Source of the DNA: Candidatus Pelagibacter ubique HIMB058
Lineage (GTDB): Bacteria; Pseudomonadota; Alphaproteobacteria; Pelagibacterales; Pelagibacteraceae
DNA: 64,000 nt
Assembly (NCBI GenBank): GCA_000419545.1
Contig: ATTF01000003.1
Coordinates: forward strand, 1-64,000
Direction: 5' to 3'
The notes beneath the pieces are model-generated. The model searched no databases and was not told the origin of the DNA. It saw only the letters and a list, made by a program, of their open reading frames with translations. Numbering within the stretch: position 1 is the stretch's first letter; every line of letters starts with the position of its first letter. Shown piece by piece: positions 44,797-53,689 of the stretch. The translations under genes and the position numbers were made by a program.

Positions 44797-46042
44797 GGTA
44801 TTTTACCTCACCTATTTCTAGAGTGTCATAACGATCAAAAAATACTACGCTATCTCTAAAATAAGTTACTCTTCTTAATATTAGATCTACCTTTTTTTTA
44901 CCTTCTAGGTATTTTTTTAGTTCATCTACTGTCTTAATGGCATTACCATCAACTCTTAGAATAATATCTCTAGTTCTAAGTATTCCACTTGCTAGCCCAG
45001 CATCTATACTTTGTACAACTAAATGACCGTCTGAGTTAAACATTTCTTCAGAGACACCGGAATATGTATCAGAAAATTTATTCTCAATTAACGCATTAGA
45101 GACTATTAAACCCACTCTGTCACTGTATGAACCTTTAGACTTTAACTTCACATTTAAATTCATCTCTTTATTATTTCTCAAGATAGTAAGCTTAACCTCG
45201 TTTAGCCCTCTTGATTGTGTAGATAATTGTGTTGGATTTGAAACTTCGAAGTTATTTATAGATTTTACAATATCACCTACTTTTAGTTTTGAATCTTTAT
45301 TTAGGACTTTTGAAACTTTTAAGTGATTATCTAAGTTATCATTAGATGCAAATAAGACTTGAAAATTTAAAGGTGAAGGATCTTTACCTTCAGCTTGAAG
45401 CTCAATGATCTTACAAAAATGAATTGAAGGTACTGCAAAATTAAGTCCTTCAGTGTCATCTAAACCAAAAGAACTCATACCTATTACTTTTCCAGTAGCA
45501 ATACTAATCAAAGGCCCACCAGAGTTACCGGGGTTAATGGGAGTATCAGTTTGAATTGCCTCAAAGGTTGCCAACTTTTCATAACGTATTCCTGAAATTA
45601 TTCCTCTCGTTATTGTAAAATCTTTAGAGTAAGGATGACCAAAGGCAACAGTATTATCTCCTTGTTTGTAATTTTGCTTACAATCTATTTCAGCTTCAAT
45701 TGCGTTTTTAGGAATAAGATTAGGATCTACTTTTAAAATAGCAAAGTCTAATTCTTTATCTATGTAAACTTGTTCAGCAGAAATGGGACTTTCATTTTTA
45801 AAATTAACTCTATTCGTAGCTGGTGAAGAACCTGCTACATGAGAATTAGTTATAATAAGCCCTTCTTTTTTATTAACTAAAAAACCCGTACCTGATCCTG
45901 CATAACCATCACCGATAAATGGTTTAATAATAGAGTTTTGAATTTTAACTGTATATTTATTTGCCTTTTCTAAAATATCAGTAAGTGATGCAGCATATAG
46001 AGGCTGAATGGAAAATATTAAAATAACTATAAGTTTTTTCAT
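44786..46042 (-). CDS. Periplasmic trypsin-like serine protease with PDZ domain (HtrA-like)
   Basis: A 418-aa secreted protease. Signal peptide ends near LYA/AS (residues 17-19). Trypsin-like core has H68 (TNSHVAG), D99 (ELDFAILKVD) and S174 (NPGNSGGPL), so the catalytic triad is complete. One or two PDZ-like domains follow (about 230-300 and 330-400; SGILRTRDIILRVDG). It differs from a housekeeping DegP in length and in being last of an operon led by a cysteine desulfurase. It could act as a quality-control protease or as part of the defence module. Confidence 0.88.
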   Translation of the reverse strand: MKKLIVILIFSIQPLYAASLTDILEKANKYTVKIQNSIIKPFIGDGYAGSGTGFLVNKKEGLIITNSHVAGSSPATNRVNFKNESPISAEQVYIDKELDFAILKVDPNLIPKNAIEAEIDCKQNYKQGDNTVAFGHPYSKDFTITRGIISGIRYEKLATFEAIQTDTPINPGNSGGPLISIATGKVIGMSSFGLDDTEGLNFAVPSIHFCKIIELQAEGKDPSPLNFQVLFASNDNLDNHLKVSKVLNKDSKLKVGDIVKSINNFEVSNPTQLSTQSRGLNEVKLTILRNNKEMNLNVKLKSKGSYSDRVGLIVSNALIENKFSDTYSGVSEEMFNSDGHLVVQSIDAGLASGILRTRDIILRVDGNAIKTVDELKKYLEGKKKVDLILRRVTYFRDSVVFFDRYDTLEIGEVKYLSF

Positions 46043-46293
46043 TAATTATCCATTGAAAAGTATTTAGCTAGTTCTTCTTTGTGATACTTATAAATGTACC
46101 TATCAACAAGGTCCCAATACTTTTGTGATTTACTACTAATACCTCTTTTTAATAATTTTGTATGATAGTTTACAGCAGAATCAAAAACGAATTTATTATT
46201 TATAATTTTAATATTTATTCTTTCCCAGTTATCAGCTAGTTCGTTACAAAAATACTCGTTAACTTCATGCTCATTATATAAATTTATTTTCAT
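46042..46293 (-). CDS. 83-aa protein of unknown function
   Basis: An 83-aa soluble protein rich in Tyr, Lys and Asn, with no signal peptide or cysteine pattern (a single Cys at residue 16). It overlaps the upstream membrane-protein gene and the downstream protease gene by one base on each side, so it belongs to the tight five-gene minus-strand operon. I do not recognise it. Its length and charge suggest an adaptor, but this is unsupported. Confidence 0.65.
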   Translation of the reverse strand: MKINLYNEHEVNEYFCNELADNWERINIKIINNKFVFDSAVNYHTKLLKRGISSKSQKYWDLVDRYIYKYHKEELAKYFSMDN

Positions 46294-46883
46294 TAATCTT
46301 TTTTATCTTTTTTTTTACTAAAAACTTTAAACCCTAGATAACCTATTGCTGCTCCTATAGGAGCTAAAACCCATCCTCCATTAACAGCAATCATTACCCC
46401 AGCTAATTTACCCGCAACTCCTAATGATCCACCTGCTACTGCACCTAGAGCAGCACCTGCACCTGCGCCAATCAATGGTTTTGAAACTGTTTTTTCTGCT
46501 AATTGAACAGGAGTGCTAGACTTTAATTTTTCTAACTTCTCTTTAGCTATTCTAATTTTCTCAAGTTTTTCTTGTTCTTCTTTCCTTATTTTTTCAATTC
46601 GTTCTTGTTCAATTTGTTTTAACTTTTTATTAATTGAAAAAATTACAAATAAAGACACTAAGATTAAGATTACAGGTCTGATGAGTATAAAGTTTACACC
46701 AAATACATCATCAGGAAATCTCTCTTTAAATTCTAAATAACTGAAATATTCGCTAGGTACATAGAATATTGAAATAATGATTAATACTGGAATAGAAGTA
46801 ATTAGAAAATTTGATTTTATTATATCAATTAGTTTTCCTAAAAATAGTTTAGTAGTAAAGAATTTTATTATTCCTTTAATCAT
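46293..46883 (-). CDS. Glycine-zipper membrane protein of unknown function
   Basis: A 196-aa membrane protein. Two hydrophobic helices (about residues 25-43 and 66-84) precede a charged coiled coil (85-120) rich in Glu/Lys, then a long Gly/Ala-rich segment (135-185) with glycine zippers (GAGAGAALGAVAGGSLGVAG and GAAIGYLGF), and a basic end KKDKKD. Such segments can form oligomeric membrane bundles or pores. It is linked by tight spacing to the zinc-ribbon and 83-aa genes. No family name is certain. Confidence 0.7.
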   Translation of the reverse strand: MIKGIIKFFTTKLFLGKLIDIIKSNFLITSIPVLIIISIFYVPSEYFSYLEFKERFPDDVFGVNFILIRPVILILVSLFVIFSINKKLKQIEQERIEKIRKEEQEKLEKIRIAKEKLEKLKSSTPVQLAEKTVSKPLIGAGAGAALGAVAGGSLGVAGKLAGVMIAVNGGWVLAPIGAAIGYLGFKVFSKKKDKKD

Positions 46884-46885
46884 AT

Positions 46886-47275
46886 TTAGTTATCGAGAGG
46901 TCCTAAATCGTAATTGTGATTATATTCACAGCCACAAGCTTTACAAGAACATTTAATCCATCCACATTTTTTACATAGCGAGAAGGAAATAGAATTAATA
47001 TTTCTTTTACAATTATAACAGTGAGTTTTTCTCATTTTCTTTTTAGCATTTAATAATAAATCTATTTTTTTATCGTATAAACTTTTATCCTCAGAAGTAG
47101 GTTTTATAATTTGAGTTTTGACATAAAGAGTAAAAACTCCCATACGATCTTCTTTGAGCAGGTAAAGCCTTACTTCATTGTTTTTATCGATACCTTCTTG
47201 GTAATCTTTATCGTAAATAATTCCACCAAGATCTTTATGAACTCCAAAGAAAATATTGTCTTTAATTTTTTCCAT
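46886..47275 (-). CDS. Zinc-ribbon protein of unknown function
   Basis: A 129-aa protein with an N-terminal alpha/beta part (residues 1-80) and a Cys-rich C-terminus. The latter has CYNC, CKKC, CSCKACGCEY pairs that should bind zinc or a metal. It starts inside the end of the cysteine desulfurase gene (14-base overlap), so translation is coupled. Function unknown. A role in protein or nucleic-acid contacts is likely from the metal ribbon. Confidence 0.65.
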   Translation of the reverse strand: MEKIKDNIFFGVHKDLGGIIYDKDYQEGIDKNNEVRLYLLKEDRMGVFTLYVKTQIIKPTSEDKSLYDKKIDLLLNAKKKMRKTHCYNCKRNINSISFSLCKKCGWIKCSCKACGCEYNHNYDLGPLDN

Positions 47276-48392
47276 TTAATTGACTTATTAATTCTTTTAA
47301 ATCATCAAAACTAGTTTCTCTCCCGAAACTTATTCGAAAAGACTCATCTATTTGTTGATCATTTAACTTTAAAGCAGTTAATACGTGAGATCTGGTAATA
47401 GTTCCTGATGTGCACGCGGAACCTGTTGACATTGCGATATGAGGCATTTGATTAAATAAAGCTAAAGCTTCTTTATTTTTTATTCTAATATTTAGATTAT
47501 TTGGAACTCTAGAGCTAACATCACCATTAATTTCAAAATCCATTTTTGATTTAATTAGCTCAGATAGCATTACAGATTTCAATTTCTTAAAGTGTTCATA
47601 ATACTGAATTTTATTTTTTTTTAAATCAGCGCAAGCTTCACCTAGTCCTACACAAAGAGCAGGAGATAATGTTCCACTTCTAATCCCCATTTCTTGCCCT
47701 CCACCATCTATCATTGGTTTTAAAATGTTCTTAATTGATTTTGATAAATATAAAGCACCTATTCCTTTTGGCCCATAAATTTTATGTCCTGATATAGATG
47801 CAGCATGTAAATTGAATAACTCAACATCAACCGAAGTTGTCCCTAATGATTGAGCAATGTCACTATGAAAGATAGCATTATATTTTTTACAAAGCTCACC
47901 TATTTCTTTTAATGGCTGCAGTACACCGATTTCATTGTTGGCATGCATAATACTGACTAAAGAAGGTTTTACTTTTAACAAGTTCTCTAAATCTTCAAGA
48001 TTTATTAAGCCTGCTTCATTTACATCTAGATAATGAACTTTAATGTTTTGTTGTTCTAAATAATAACAACTTTCAAGCACGCATTTATGCTCGGTCTTAC
48101 AAGTAATAATTTGAAAGTCAGTTGTAAAATAATTTTGAGCTATACTTTTAATGGCTAGATTATTTGACTCAGTTGCACCTGAAGTAAATACAATTTCGTT
48201 AGGTTCGGCATTGATTAGTTTAGCTACTTGTTCTCTTGTTTTTTCAACAACCTCGTTAGTTTCTCTTCCTAAAGAATGATTGTTTGAATGTGGATTTGCA
48301 AATTTCTCTGAAAAATAAGGTAGCATCTTTTTTAAAACTTTATCGCTTACGGGTGTTGTGCTTTGATAATCTAGAAATATTTTTTTGCTCAT
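47262..48392 (-). CDS. sspA: Cysteine desulfurase, SspA/DndA-like
   Basis: A 376-aa PLP enzyme of the NifS/IscS class. It provides sulfur from cysteine as an enzyme persulfide. The PLP Lys is K204 (SGHKIYGPKG) and the active-site Cys is C327 (TGSACTSGTITRSH). It diverges from the DUF4007-ATPase-PP-loop operon across 127 bases, the order reported for SspA and SspBCD, so it probably feeds sulfur to DNA phosphorothioation. A housekeeping IscS role is the main alternative, but no Isc or Suf gene is nearby. It leads a five-gene coupled operon. Confidence 0.78.
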   Translation of the reverse strand: MSKKIFLDYQSTTPVSDKVLKKMLPYFSEKFANPHSNNHSLGRETNEVVEKTREQVAKLINAEPNEIVFTSGATESNNLAIKSIAQNYFTTDFQIITCKTEHKCVLESCYYLEQQNIKVHYLDVNEAGLINLEDLENLLKVKPSLVSIMHANNEIGVLQPLKEIGELCKKYNAIFHSDIAQSLGTTSVDVELFNLHAASISGHKIYGPKGIGALYLSKSIKNILKPMIDGGGQEMGIRSGTLSPALCVGLGEACADLKKNKIQYYEHFKKLKSVMLSELIKSKMDFEINGDVSSRVPNNLNIRIKNKEALALFNQMPHIAMSTGSACTSGTITRSHVLTALKLNDQQIDESFRISFGRETSFDDLKELISQLNGKN

Positions 48393-48448
48393 TTAGGACT
48401 GATTCTGTTTTATTTTTGTTCTATTCTATAAACAACCTCTTAAAAATG

Positions 48449-48479
48449 TTGATAATATTACCTTTTTTAACATTATAAT
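48449..48479 (+). promoter_or_regulatory. Candidate promoter for the sspB operon
   Basis: A perfect TATAAT at 48474-48479 lies 40 bases before the sspB ATG, with TTGATA at 48449-48454. The 19-base spacer is longer than ideal. An AATGTT...AACATT inverted repeat (48445-48450 and 48469-48474) brackets it and could be an operator. The gap between sspA and sspB is 127 bases, so divergent promoters share it. Confidence 0.4.
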
Positions 48480-48519
48480 TTACTATTCTATCTATATATT
48501 AGGAATTGGTAATTCTAAC

Positions 48520-49461
48520 ATGAATTTTACCAATTACACTATGTTAAGAGGACCTTTAGGAAAAGCAAAATATAAACCGAAATTTTCAGGGCATGACACT
48601 TTCCCTTTTAGATATGCATGGCTAACAAAGATTGCCCATTATTTAGAAGAGGGTGATGTTAAAAAAATCAAAGAATTTGAACGATATAAACTGCAAACCA
48701 TGTCTGAGTTCGGCGTTGGTTTAAACATGGTTAAAAGCATGAGACACTGGTCTCTTGCAACAAAGGTATGTGATAAAAATTTTGGGTTAACTGATTTTGG
48801 TAAGTTTATTTTTTCAAAAAAAAAGGCCGCAGATCCTTATTTAGAAAAAAATGAAACACTTTGGTTGTTGCATTGGATGATTGCTAGCGACTCTAGCTTA
48901 ACAACATGGTTTTATCTATTTAACTATCATCCTTCAATAATTGTTAACCGTGAACAAGTGGCAAATGAATTATTACAAATAGGTAAATTCTCTAAGTGGA
49001 AAGGTATCAGCCCTAATACAATTAAAAGAGATGTAGATTGTTTTATAAGAACGTATTTAGTTTCACATAAGAAAGGTGAAATTACGGAAGATAGTATTGA
49101 ATGTCCATTAGCAGAGTTAGGACTATTACAACAAACATATACTAAAAATGAGTTCGAGCTTCATAAAGGGCCTAAATCAAGTTTAAGCCAAGGTATATTT
49201 GAATTCGCACTAAATGATTATTGGTCTAAACAAAATAATCAAATAATTACATTTGAAAAATTAATGTATGACTATGGATCACCTGGAAAAGTATTTCAGC
49301 TAGATGAAAAATCATTAGAAGAGTACCTTGATAACATGGGTCAAAGTGCTAATAAAATTTTTCAATTTGATAAAGGAGCAGGTGGTTTAAGACAAATATC
49401 AAAAATTAAAGATGTTAAACAAAGCCAATTATTAAGTAACTGCTACAGGAGAGTTGCTTAA
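48520..49461 (+). CDS. sspB: DUF4007 protein (SspB-like)
   Basis: A 313-aa protein with the DUF4007 hallmarks: FSGHDTFPFRYAWL near residue 22, FGVGLNMVKSMRHWSLATKV, LTDFGKFIF, DPYLEKNETLWLLHWMI and TTWFYLFN. DUF4007 is found in SspB, a DNA-nicking component of the single-strand phosphorothioate system. It heads the plus-strand operon; the stop overlaps the ATPase gene start (TAATG). Location beside sspA, a large ATPase and a PP-loop enzyme supports the SspB call. Confidence 0.85.
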   Translation: MNFTNYTMLRGPLGKAKYKPKFSGHDTFPFRYAWLTKIAHYLEEGDVKKIKEFERYKLQTMSEFGVGLNMVKSMRHWSLATKVCDKNFGLTDFGKFIFSKKKAADPYLEKNETLWLLHWMIASDSSLTTWFYLFNYHPSIIVNREQVANELLQIGKFSKWKGISPNTIKRDVDCFIRTYLVSHKKGEITEDSIECPLAELGLLQQTYTKNEFELHKGPKSSLSQGIFEFALNDYWSKQNNQIITFEKLMYDYGSPGKVFQLDEKSLEEYLDNMGQSANKIFQFDKGAGGLRQISKIKDVKQSQLLSNCYRRVA

Positions 49462-52400
49462 TGGATTTATTTAATTACCAAAATCAAAATATTAAAAATC
49501 ATTTTCAAAGATCCACAAGAATTGACAATGATCTAACTAAAGATTTTTTAGATCATTTTATTTTTCATTCCACAGGAAAAAAAGTTCTTAATCAAATTAC
49601 TTCCTCAATTAATAATTCAAATCAATGCGCATTTACATTAACAGGACCTTACGGTACAGGAAAAAGCTCACTCGCCCTTTTTTTACAAGCATTACTAAGC
49701 AGTGATAGCAAAATAAAAAAACAAGCAACTCAAATAGCTAACTTCTCTAAGACATCTGGATTTACAAAATTATTTCTTAAAAAAAAATGGTTTATCATAA
49801 AAATTATTGGATCAAAAAATGATCCATTAGAAAGTTTAGCTGAAACTATCGATCAAACTGTAAAAGAGAAATGGATTTCTAAAGGAATACTATCTGCACT
49901 TAAAACAAGAACTAAACCAAAAATTAATAATATAATCGAAAAATTAAAAACACTTACAGAAGAATTAGAGAAAAAAAATTATGCGCTATTAATTTTAGCT
50001 GATGAGATGGGAAAGTTTCTTGACTATTCTTCAAGCGTTGGTTCTGACTTAAATTTATTTCAAGAAATTGCGGAAAATTTTTCAAATCTTAAATTAAATA
50101 AAAAAGGCTTACCTATCTTTGCTGGTATTCTTCATCAACCTTTTGAAGAATACGCATCGAACCTAGGAAGATCAGTTCAAGAAGATTGGCAAAAAGTTCA
50201 AGGGAGGTTTGAAGATATTCCTTTTTCTATTAATGCCGAAGAAAGCATTAACCTTATTTCATCAGCTATAAATGCTAAAAATAAAGCATTCCCAGAGGCG
50301 CGTAAAAATTGTGAGATTGTAGCTAAAGCCATTAATGGAAAAAAAAATAATATTTTATCGCAAGGTTTAATAAAAGCTTACCCTCTTCACCCTGTTGTAA
50401 CATTATTGTTAGGCCCTATTTCTAAACAACGTTTTGGGCAAAATGAAAGATCTATATTTACCTTTCTTAATTCAGGGGAAAGCTTTGGCTTTTTAAGTTT
50501 TATTAATGACGACAAAACAAAACCTAAAACAGTTTACACGCCAGACTTATTATTTGATTACTTATCAAATAATCTTGAACCAAGTATTTTAGCTTCAAAT
50601 TTAGGTCATGCTTGGTCAGAAGCATCAGAAGCTATTCGTAGGGCAGAAACTTTAGATGACGCAGAAAGCATCAAGTTAGCTAAGAGCATTACGTTAATAG
50701 ATCTTTTTGGAAAAAATATATCACTCAATGCAAGTAAAGAAGTGTTAGCGACATGCTTAAGTTCAAAAGCTAATATAACTAAAAAACTTGAAGAACTTGA
50801 AAAGAAGAAAGTTGTAATCTTTAGGAAATTCAAAAAAGCCTATGCTTTATTTTCTGGTTCAGATATTGATTTAGATGATTTAACTAAAATTAATAAACAA
50901 AAAATTGTTGATGATCATGAGATTATTTTATCTCAACTCCCAGCTCTTACCCCAGCAATTGCAAAAAAACATTTTCACGAAACAGGAACTCAAAGATTAT
51001 TTCAAAAATTTTGTATTGTACTTTCTTCTGTTAAAAAAGCAGTAGAAGACATAATTAGATTAGATATTTCAAAAATTAGCGCGGGTTCATTTGTATATGT
51101 AATAAAAAATAATGCTGATAGCAAAAAAGAATTTGAAGATAAATTTGTAGAACTATCTAAAATAAAGTTTCCTAAACCAACAATATTAGGTTTTAGCAAA
51201 GGAGAAAGCGAATTCGTTGGTTATGCTCTTGAAATAGCATCTCTTAAAAGAGTTAGAACAACTGTAAGTGCAATAGAAGGAGATGCAGTTGCTAAGAAAG
51301 AATTAACAGGAAGATTAAATGCTTATCAAAATCTTCTAATTACTGCTTTACAAAATAATTTTGAGCAGGCTGATTGGTATTTTAATAATCTAAAATTAAA
51401 AAAAGATAATCTTTCAACTATTGCCTCAGCTGTAAGCTCACAAGTATTTCACCAAACACCTATTTTACATAATGAGCTAATCAACAGAGAAAAACTATCT
51501 ACTAGTGCAGTTTCAGGATCGTTGAACCTTATTATGAGAATTTTTAATTCTAGCGACAAGGAAGATTTAGGTATGGAGTCTCATCCGGCTGAATACGGAA
51601 TGTATTTATCTTTAATTAAAAAAAATAATTTACACATAAAAACAAAAGACGGATATCAATTAGCTAAACCTTCTAAAGATAATATTGGTCTTTATCAGTT
51701 GTATAATCTGTTCAATGATTATTTAAAAAATAAAAAAGAACCTGTAAGTGTTCAGGAAATTTTTAATATTTTTTCTGCTCAACCTTATGGTGTTAAGACA
51801 GGAATTTTGCCTTTACTTGTAAGTTTATTTTATAAAATTAACGAAGGCTCGTTGGCTCTTTACAATATTGATGAAACTGGAAGAGAGTCCTTAATTACAG
51901 AGCACACTCAACAAATAGCGGAAAAGTTTTACCAATTGCCTGAAGATATTAAGATCATGCATGTAAAAATTGAGGGTGAAAAGCAAGAGATACTTAATAG
52001 CTTTAAAGATTATGTTGAACAAAACTATCTTAAGAAAAAGATTGAAAACCCAACGCCTTTAAATGTTTTGAAACCTTTAGTTCTTCGTGCTTATAATCTT
52101 CCAACCTTTGCCAAGAAAACTAGAGCTTTTAAAAACAAAAAAGTAATGATGTTAAGAGATGAATTAATTAGCTCTCAAAATCCTTATGAACTTCTTTATA
52201 AAAAAATACCTGTAATTTGTGATGAGAAAAATCCAAAAGAATTAGTGACGGTATTTAAATCAATATTTAATGAACTAGATCAAGTTTATCAAAATATGAT
52301 CGAGAACATGAAAAGTACTATTTTAGATGTATTCAAAACGGACAGAAATATTTCAGATATTGATTTTGAGACAGTTAAAAATTGGGCTGAAAAAGTAGGC

Positions 52401-52838
52401 GAAAATGATCCTTTCTCTGCTAGGTATAAGGAATTTGAAAGTGAGCAAGAATGGATCGAACAGATAATATCTTATGCAGCAGCAAAACCTGCTAATGAAT
52501 GGACAGATAAAGATTATGATCAAGCAGTACTAAAAGTAGAGGACATGGTTAGACACTTTATAATGTCTTACCGATTATATAATCTTAGACAACAACACAG
52601 TGATACAAAGATTATCGATATAGCTATCTTTGAAGGAAAAAAACCTACGAGGTCATCAAAATTTTATAAATTTGACCCAAAAAATAATTCATCAGTAGAA
52701 AAAATTACTTCAGAAGTTTTATCTTTGTTAAATAGAGAAGAAATATCTGAGTCCGAAAAAGGTGAAGTTGTTTTGAATGTTCTTAAGAAAATTATGAAGT
52801 TTGAAAACACTAAAAAAGAAAAGAAAGATACTGCATGA
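49461..52838 (+). CDS. sspC: Large P-loop ATPase (SspC-like)
   Basis: A 1125-aa ATPase. Walker A is GPYGTGKSS (G62-S70) and a Walker B-like ILADEMG has D181/E182. The rest is mostly helical with no recognised enzymatic domain, and the C-terminus carries an acidic/basic helical tail. Size and position between DUF4007 and the PP-loop gene fit the ATPase SspC, which powers the modification complex. BREX BrxC/PglY is a similar large ATPase but its partners are absent. Junctions to both neighbours are coupled (TAATG and ATGA). Confidence 0.75.
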   Translation: MDLFNYQNQNIKNHFQRSTRIDNDLTKDFLDHFIFHSTGKKVLNQITSSINNSNQCAFTLTGPYGTGKSSLALFLQALLSSDSKIKKQATQIANFSKTSGFTKLFLKKKWFIIKIIGSKNDPLESLAETIDQTVKEKWISKGILSALKTRTKPKINNIIEKLKTLTEELEKKNYALLILADEMGKFLDYSSSVGSDLNLFQEIAENFSNLKLNKKGLPIFAGILHQPFEEYASNLGRSVQEDWQKVQGRFEDIPFSINAEESINLISSAINAKNKAFPEARKNCEIVAKAINGKKNNILSQGLIKAYPLHPVVTLLLGPISKQRFGQNERSIFTFLNSGESFGFLSFINDDKTKPKTVYTPDLLFDYLSNNLEPSILASNLGHAWSEASEAIRRAETLDDAESIKLAKSITLIDLFGKNISLNASKEVLATCLSSKANITKKLEELEKKKVVIFRKFKKAYALFSGSDIDLDDLTKINKQKIVDDHEIILSQLPALTPAIAKKHFHETGTQRLFQKFCIVLSSVKKAVEDIIRLDISKISAGSFVYVIKNNADSKKEFEDKFVELSKIKFPKPTILGFSKGESEFVGYALEIASLKRVRTTVSAIEGDAVAKKELTGRLNAYQNLLITALQNNFEQADWYFNNLKLKKDNLSTIASAVSSQVFHQTPILHNELINREKLSTSAVSGSLNLIMRIFNSSDKEDLGMESHPAEYGMYLSLIKKNNLHIKTKDGYQLAKPSKDNIGLYQLYNLFNDYLKNKKEPVSVQEIFNIFSAQPYGVKTGILPLLVSLFYKINEGSLALYNIDETGRESLITEHTQQIAEKFYQLPEDIKIMHVKIEGEKQEILNSFKDYVEQNYLKKKIENPTPLNVLKPLVLRAYNLPTFAKKTRAFKNKKVMMLRDELISSQNPYELLYKKIPVICDEKNPKELVTVFKSIFNELDQVYQNMIENMKSTILDVFKTDRNISDIDFETVKNWAEKVGENDPFSARYKEFESEQEWIEQIISYAAAKPANEWTDKDYDQAVLKVEDMVRHFIMSYRLYNLRQQHSDTKIIDIAIFEGKKPTRSSKFYKFDPKNNSSVEKITSEVLSLLNREEISESEKGEVVLNVLKKIMKFENTKKEKKDTA

Positions 52839-53686
52839 CAAAGACAAGACATGTTTTAGGATTAAGTGGTGGTAAAGATAGCGCAGCCTTAGCTATTCAT
52901 ATCGATAAAAATTATCCAGATATTCCAGTAGAATATTTTTTTACTGATACAGGTTATGAGCTTCAAGAAACTTATGACTTTTTAAATAAATTAAAGACAA
53001 GACTAAAAAAACCAATTCACTATATTAAACCTAAAAATAATTTTGATTATTATATGAAAAAATATAATAATTTTCTTCCTTCAGCCACTGCAAGATGGTG
53101 CACGATTGAGATGAAGTTGAAACCTTTTGAAAATTGGATCAAAGATAGCTTAAAAGAGGGAACAGAAATTATTACTTATGTAGGAATACGCTTCGACGAA
53201 AGAGGAAGAGTTGGTTACAAGCCAACCAATCCATTAATAAAAGCGAAGTTCCCATTTATAGATGACATGATCGATAGAGAAGGAGTAATTTCTATATTAG
53301 AAGACTCAGGATTAGGTTTGCCTGATTATTATAAATGGAGATCAAGATCAGGTTGTTCGTTTTGCTTCTTTCAAAGAAAAATTGAATGGGTAGGTCTAAA
53401 AGAAAATCATCCAGAGAAATTTGCTTACGCTAAAAAATTAGAGAAGAATGCCAAAGATCACGAGAGCCCATTTACATGGAATCAACGAGAGTCCCTTGAA
53501 GAATTAGAGCAACCGGAAAGAGTAGCTAAAATTAAATCTAATTATGAAAAACAATTAGAAAATTTAAGACAAAAAAAAGCAGATAAAATAAAAAACAATC
53601 CTTTTTTGAAAGACGAAGAAATTATTGTTGATGATAATATCGCCAATGATGATGTCTCAAGTTCTTGTCTAATTTGTCACAAATAA
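52835..53686 (+). CDS. sspD: PP-loop ATP pyrophosphatase, PAPS-reductase-like (SspD-like)
   Basis: A 283-aa enzyme with the ATP-PPase motif SGGKDS (residues 11-16) and TDTGYELQETYDF, then a PAPS-reductase-like region with ARWCTIEMK (C89). C174 and C177 (SGCSFC) and C278 and C281 (CLIC) could ligate an iron-sulfur cluster. DndC and SspD share this layout and insert sulfur into DNA after adenylating the phosphate. Sulfate assimilation is unlikely, as no cys genes adjoin it. It overlaps sspC by 4 bases. Confidence 0.85.
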   Translation: MTKTRHVLGLSGGKDSAALAIHIDKNYPDIPVEYFFTDTGYELQETYDFLNKLKTRLKKPIHYIKPKNNFDYYMKKYNNFLPSATARWCTIEMKLKPFENWIKDSLKEGTEIITYVGIRFDERGRVGYKPTNPLIKAKFPFIDDMIDREGVISILEDSGLGLPDYYKWRSRSGCSFCFFQRKIEWVGLKENHPEKFAYAKKLEKNAKDHESPFTWNQRESLEELEQPERVAKIKSNYEKQLENLRQKKADKIKNNPFLKDEEIIVDDNIANDDVSSSCLICHK

Positions 53687-53689
53687 TTT

